Origin: Reticulascus tulasneorum
Lineage: Eukaryota; Ascomycota; Sordariomycetes; Glomerellales; Reticulascaceae
NCBI GenBank assembly: GCA_001557505.1
Contig: LSAX01000007.1
Location: forward strand, 3,162,001-3,226,000
DNA: 64,000 nt
Direction: 5' to 3'
Shown here: one piece after another, positions 59,629 through 64,000 of the stretch
Layout of the letters: each line of letters opens with the position of its first letter
Position numbering within the stretch: position 1 is the stretch's first letter
Program-made: the position numbers and the translations under genes
Notes under the pieces: generated by a model
The model's input: the letters and a program-made list of their open reading frames with translations, nothing else
The model's database searches: none
Told to the model about the DNA's origin: nothing

Positions 59629-61960
59629 ACGGTTGGAGGGGCATTTTATTTTTAAAAAGTTGGATCATGTTCTCGTGGCGTATTCAGGACATCTTTTTGG
59701 CTTTAGCATAAGCGTGTATGGGATGGCAGGGCCTAGGGGGGACCGCAGGCATACAAAGGTTTGAGAGGAGGCCCCGGAAACATGGCAAACAGACAGTGCA
59801 TTGGTGAAGCCATTCGGATTACACAAGGACATGAAGACAATTCACCAATTGACAGATATGGCCCGGGCACGCCGAATTGCTCAACATTATCGTCTCCGAG
59901 ATTGCGCCAGGTAAATCCGCCACCCGAAACCCATGTGCACGCCGCCATGCGCCTTGACACCCTCTCAACTCTTACAGGCATGCATGAGTGTGTATGCATA
60001 CGTGCGGAGAAAGCAATTGTTTGATGTATCATGCCGAGCTGCCAACTGGATATGGATGGGGGAGTGGCAGAGGCGGAAAGATCTGGCCTCAAGTGTTTGT
60101 CGATCGTTTCGCCATTCAGCAATCACCTCAAGGGAGGGGGACCCATTTTTTGAAGTAAAAATAAAAGAAGTGTCCCGCGCCCGTGTCTACCAAGCTACCT
60201 GGTTACGTCATTTATTTTTTGTTTGGCCCGCGAATCGAGCCTGGATCTAGGAAGGCCGGCGCTAGCGTGCAATTGCTGGCAGCGCACTGACCTGCCATAT
60301 GCTTGTCAGCCGCCTGTGGCATGGAACCTTGGCATCCCATGCTACTCACTCGGCAGAAGAGGAGGCTCAATCTTTGCCTCTTTTCTGTACAGCATTATGG
60401 TTCCTGAAAAGCGTTCCCCCCTCGTGCTGAGGGAAAGTCTTGGGCTCGCTTCTTGATCGTTAAATACGCGAGGGAACGCTCAGGGTACCAATGCACTAGG
60501 CCTAATAATCCGTACCACCCATCCATTACTTATAGGCCATCTCATTCAATAATCAGGGATACGTACCTCACCGCACACCCAGCTGGATAGCTGAACGTAT
60601 CCCAACCTTGCTCGGACAAGCCTCCGATGGACAAATCGTGGGCCGTCTTGAAGCGGCCGGTTGACAGGCTGCTGTCATCGTGGGATGGAATGAATGATTG
60701 GATGGACGGGTGTGGCATCACACCATGATTGCCCCCCTCTTTGTCTGTTTCGTTTGAATTTGGGGGTGGAGGCATCGGCACTAATAGTCCCTTTGGTACG
60801 AATAAGAAAGAAAAAGGGTGTGCCTAATAAATGATAGCTGGCTAGCTTTGCGGATTACGCTACGTGCTGTACTGTTAGCTATAGCTTGCCTAGGTAAGGT
60901 AGGTAATCTGTATCTACGTTGATGTATGTGCCTCCACAAGGTAGAGCACATATTACTGGCAACGACCCCACACTTTCTTTTTGACGGTGGCGATAAGATA
61001 AGAAAGGGGCCGGAATATCTTCGGTAAGGTGCGCTTGGAAGTGCGATCCATTGTTCGGTGCTGCATCCACTGATGGGCTCCCTGTAACCTGGTAATGACG
61101 AGCCATTCCGGGGGTGGTATGTTTGTCAGTCCGCCCATTGCCAGCCAGGTACTTGATTTTTAGAAAAGAAAAAAAAAATACAAGGTCGGTCGGGAATGGC
61201 TACGTACGGCGGCGAGGCATGGCAGCCCTGTGCTGGGAGGGGGGGTATGTAGAACATTCTCGAGAGGTCTCTTCCCCACCGAGATTCCTATTCCACTTCG
61301 ACCTTTCCTTTCCTTCCTTTCCTCCACCCACTCCTCCTAAATGGCTCCCTTGCCCTAAGGTAGTTGTAATAAGTCGGCACCTACCTACTACCTTACCTCT
61401 CTCACATACCGCAGCCGGCAATCTTCCTTCATTTCGACCAAGGTACAAGCGCCATCTCCATATTTCCTCCAAAATGGGTTAATAACACTTTCCGCACGAG
61501 TCGCAACTTTGGCCTGGCAGAGGAGATGCGAGCTCCGACAAAGACATACGCTCAATGTGCGCCGCCTGACCCTACTCTCCACCCTCAGTCGTCGAATCAC
61601 CGTTCTGTTCTCGCCGTCCACTTCATTCGAGTCTCCCAGCATACGTCTTCTTTTGGCCGGGTTTGTTCGACGCTTTGCTCCCCGATTCCTGGTTGACCCG
61701 GCCAGGCTCGGCTTCAACTTCGACTTCAATCCCCAACCCTTCGTCGCTTTCCCTCTCCCCCATAACCATACACTTCCACTCGAAGACGTCTCGGGCCCTT
61801 GGTAGCCCTTCTTGAACGCTTCTCAGCATGTCACTGCTTCCCTGCTAGCTACGAAGAACCGCGGTTTCCGTGTATCAGGGCGCAGGAGCCGCTGCCCTTT
61901 CGAGGAACCCGACCCCAACCCCACCGGTGTGCGCGCGCCCCCACAGAATACATATTCGGG
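59629..61960. promoter_or_regulatory. 2.3-kb upstream region of the right-hand regulator
   Basis: No supported gene. CT-rich tracts (61270-61330, 61560-61780) mark a probable long leader. AGGTA/CCTAC motifs recur near 60890-60905 and 61379-61398. Confidence 0.45.
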
Positions 61961-64000
61961 ATGGACGAAGCCCTTAACAGTCGCGCCTCGCTCGCCACGG
62001 GCTCATCCTCGTCGGGGGATGCTGGAGGGCATTCTCATTCTGCGGGTCCTTCTGGTAGTGGTTCAGCTTCAGGTTCGGCCGCAGCCGCAAACCATCAACT
62101 TTCCAAGCGAAAGAGGGGCTTAGGCATTGTCACCCCGAATGCGTGCACCGAGTGCAGGAAGAAGCGCGCAAAGGCAAGCATGCTTCCAGATAGCTAACCA
62201 CCCCGCAGCAGCCCCCCCACCACCAGTCTTTCCAACCCAGTCAGGCTTCTCTGAAAAGTTTGTTCCGTCTAACATGCTCTACTATTGCAGTGCGACGGCC
62301 ACAGGCCGTGTGGTCGATGCAAAATCCAAAAAGATGTCGATTGCGTTTACGAAGTTCCTGTGCGCCAATCGAAGGAACATCTCCGATCCGAAATCGAACA
62401 CCTGCGCCATCGGAAGCAATCCAGCGATCAAGTGTTTGCCGCACTCGTTCGGCCAGATCTCTGGGAAGATGTCATGGAGCGGTTGCGAAGCGGGCAATCC
62501 GTCGAGGTGATCTCGGACTGGGTACGAGCCAACCTATCATCCGGCGGTGGCGCCAGGTCCAATGTTGGTCGAGCCGGTGAGTCCGGGAGTGATGCCGGGA
62601 CAAAGCTGCCGCCAATGGCTCGGTTTGCGGGCGGCTCCAGCTCGGCAACTCTTGTGACAATGGGACTCGGCTCACAGGCCGGGCTCCCAATGAGCCCCAA
62701 TTCCGGCCAACAATCTGGCATCCGGCAAGATATAGATGAGAGCAGTCCCTGGCACGTTTCCTCGCAGAGTCACAGCACCAGGAGTGGTTCCCACCCCGAC
62801 TTGATGAACTGGACAGCAGATGTGGGAGCACCTCCTCAATCCCGAGTGGGTTCCTGGGCGGATAGCATGAATGCGGACCAGTCTTCGGATGGTGGCTCGC
62901 GATACAGGGGCGTCGACCAAGTCCTTGCATCCCTCGCTAACCCCGAAATAAAAGTGCCGGCCGGCACCTGGACCAACATCACGGGGGACTCGAGCCTCGT
63001 TCAACACCTACTGGCACTTTACTTTTGCTGGGAGTACCCAACCTTTGCATCCTTGAGCAAGGAGCATTTCCTGAAAGATTTCGAGACCGGCAGACCTCGT
63101 TACTGCTCTCCCATTTTGGTGAACGCGCTGCTTGCCCTCGGATGTCGGTTTTCAAGTCAGCCTACAACACGAGCAAACCCGAACGATCCATATACTTCAG
63201 GCGATCATTTCTTCAAGGAATGCCAGCGACTCTTCTACCTAGAAGACGACCACCATTGCTTGACCACCATCCAAGCGTTAGGAATCATGTCTATCAGAGA
63301 GGCTAGCTGTGGCCGAGACTCCGAGAGTTGGTACTATGCCGGCCAAAGCATACGGCTGGCCATCGAGATGGGACTGCATCGAGTCCGCGACGAAGGAGAC
63401 GAAGACGAGCTGGCTGTGCAAGCTGCCACCTTCTGGGGAGCATTTGCGCTAGATCAGTAAGTCCGCCTTGGTCCTCCCTCGACTCACCTGAGGGCTGACA
63501 ATTTGGAGTGCTTGGTCTTTGGCCACTGGCTCGCTACCGCAATGCTCCTGTTTTCCTCATCTGCCCCCCAGACCTGCGATTATTGATGATATCGAGGCAT
63601 CTTTGTGGATACCTTACACAGATGACGGTGAGTGATCATGCAGCTTGCAGTACCCGTCAAATGAGATGCAAACGAGCTAACGAACATGGACTAGGTGCGC
63701 CGTTGCAACGCTCTTGTGAGCAGCCATCGAACGTGCATTCCGTCTACAAGTGCTTCTGCGAGCTCAGTGAGCTCGTTCATCAATCTCTGTACATCCTGCA
63801 CTCGCCAGGACGACCTCTCACGAGCCGGGACCTACTCAACATTTATACGCAGTACCTGAATTGGTATGATAGGATCCCAGAAGTGCTACGGCTAGGCCAC
63901 AACTTCACACCGGCAGTGCTATTCGCCCAGTGAGTACTTGGGTAACTCGCTACTCTAGACTTTGACTGACTATCCATGGTAGTATGTACTACCATTTTGC
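61961..64000 (+). CDS. Zn2Cys6 transcription factor with fungal-specific domain (3' end outside window)
   Basis: Exons visible: 61961-62173, 62291-63456, 63509-63627, 63695-63929 and 63983 to the edge. The N-terminus is Ser/Gly-rich. The zinc cluster is CTECRKKRAK (Cys 62, 65), then CDGHRPCGRCKIQKDVDC (72, 78, 81, 89). Intron 1 falls just before the third Cys and begins with GC (AAG then GCAAGC), ending CAG. The middle homology region includes ALYFCWEYPTFASLSKEHFL, NALLALGCRFSSQP, DSESWYYAGQSIRLAIEMGL and DHAWSLATGSLPQ, then LNWYDRIPEVLRLGHNFTPA. The target genes are unknown. The ATG at 61961 was chosen as the first in frame; no ATG precedes it in that frame after a stop. Confidence 0.88.

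Overview
The window reads as nuclear DNA of a filamentous ascomycete (Pezizomycotina, most like a Sordariomycete). Genes lie on both strands, are spaced singly, and carry short GT..AG introns (about 45-120 nt) with CTAAC/CTGAC-type branch points. The content is typical: Zn2Cys6 regulators, HET and caspase-like genes, STAND-type N-terminal domains and small secreted proteins. All exon joins given here were worked out by eye from frame, splice sites and protein sense; no searches were run.

The left and right ends are conserved housekeeping sequence. On the left are a GRIP-type golgin (imh1, its 3' part lies outside the window) and lunapark (lnp1), both on the minus strand. On the right are an SR-protein kinase (Sky1/Dsk1 type), the transcription factor iws1, the nuclear-envelope protein brl1, and a Zn2Cys6 regulator that runs off the right edge.

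Between about 4.3 and 49 kb is accessory sequence. Segment 4.6-14.8 kb is bracketed by two same-orientation copies of a short dispersed repeat. It holds a small crystallin-like secreted protein, a Zn2Cys6 regulator, a PaaI-like thioesterase and an MpaB-type ER oxygenase. Segment 15-21 kb looks like a programmed-cell-death or non-self-recognition locus: a frameshifted HET gene, a caspase-like protease, and a divergently transcribed protein with a STAND-type N-terminus and ankyrin-like stretch. Segment 22-27 kb has an SREBP-type bHLH factor and two unassigned candidates. Segment 28-32.4 kb has secreted, effector-like genes, one interrupted by an in-frame TAG. Segment 35-49 kb mixes intact metabolic genes (epoxide-hydrolase-like, SDR), a second STAND-N-like gene, an F-box protein and a hypothetical protein with decayed copies (a membrane-protein gene with an in-frame TGA and a shattered SDR gene).

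The most interesting structure is the 15-21 kb block. A caspase-like protease with both catalytic residues shares a 705-bp intergenic region with a STAND-N/ankyrin-like gene, next to a dead HET gene. It could be a two-gene sensor/executioner module, but that is inference from domains and layout only.
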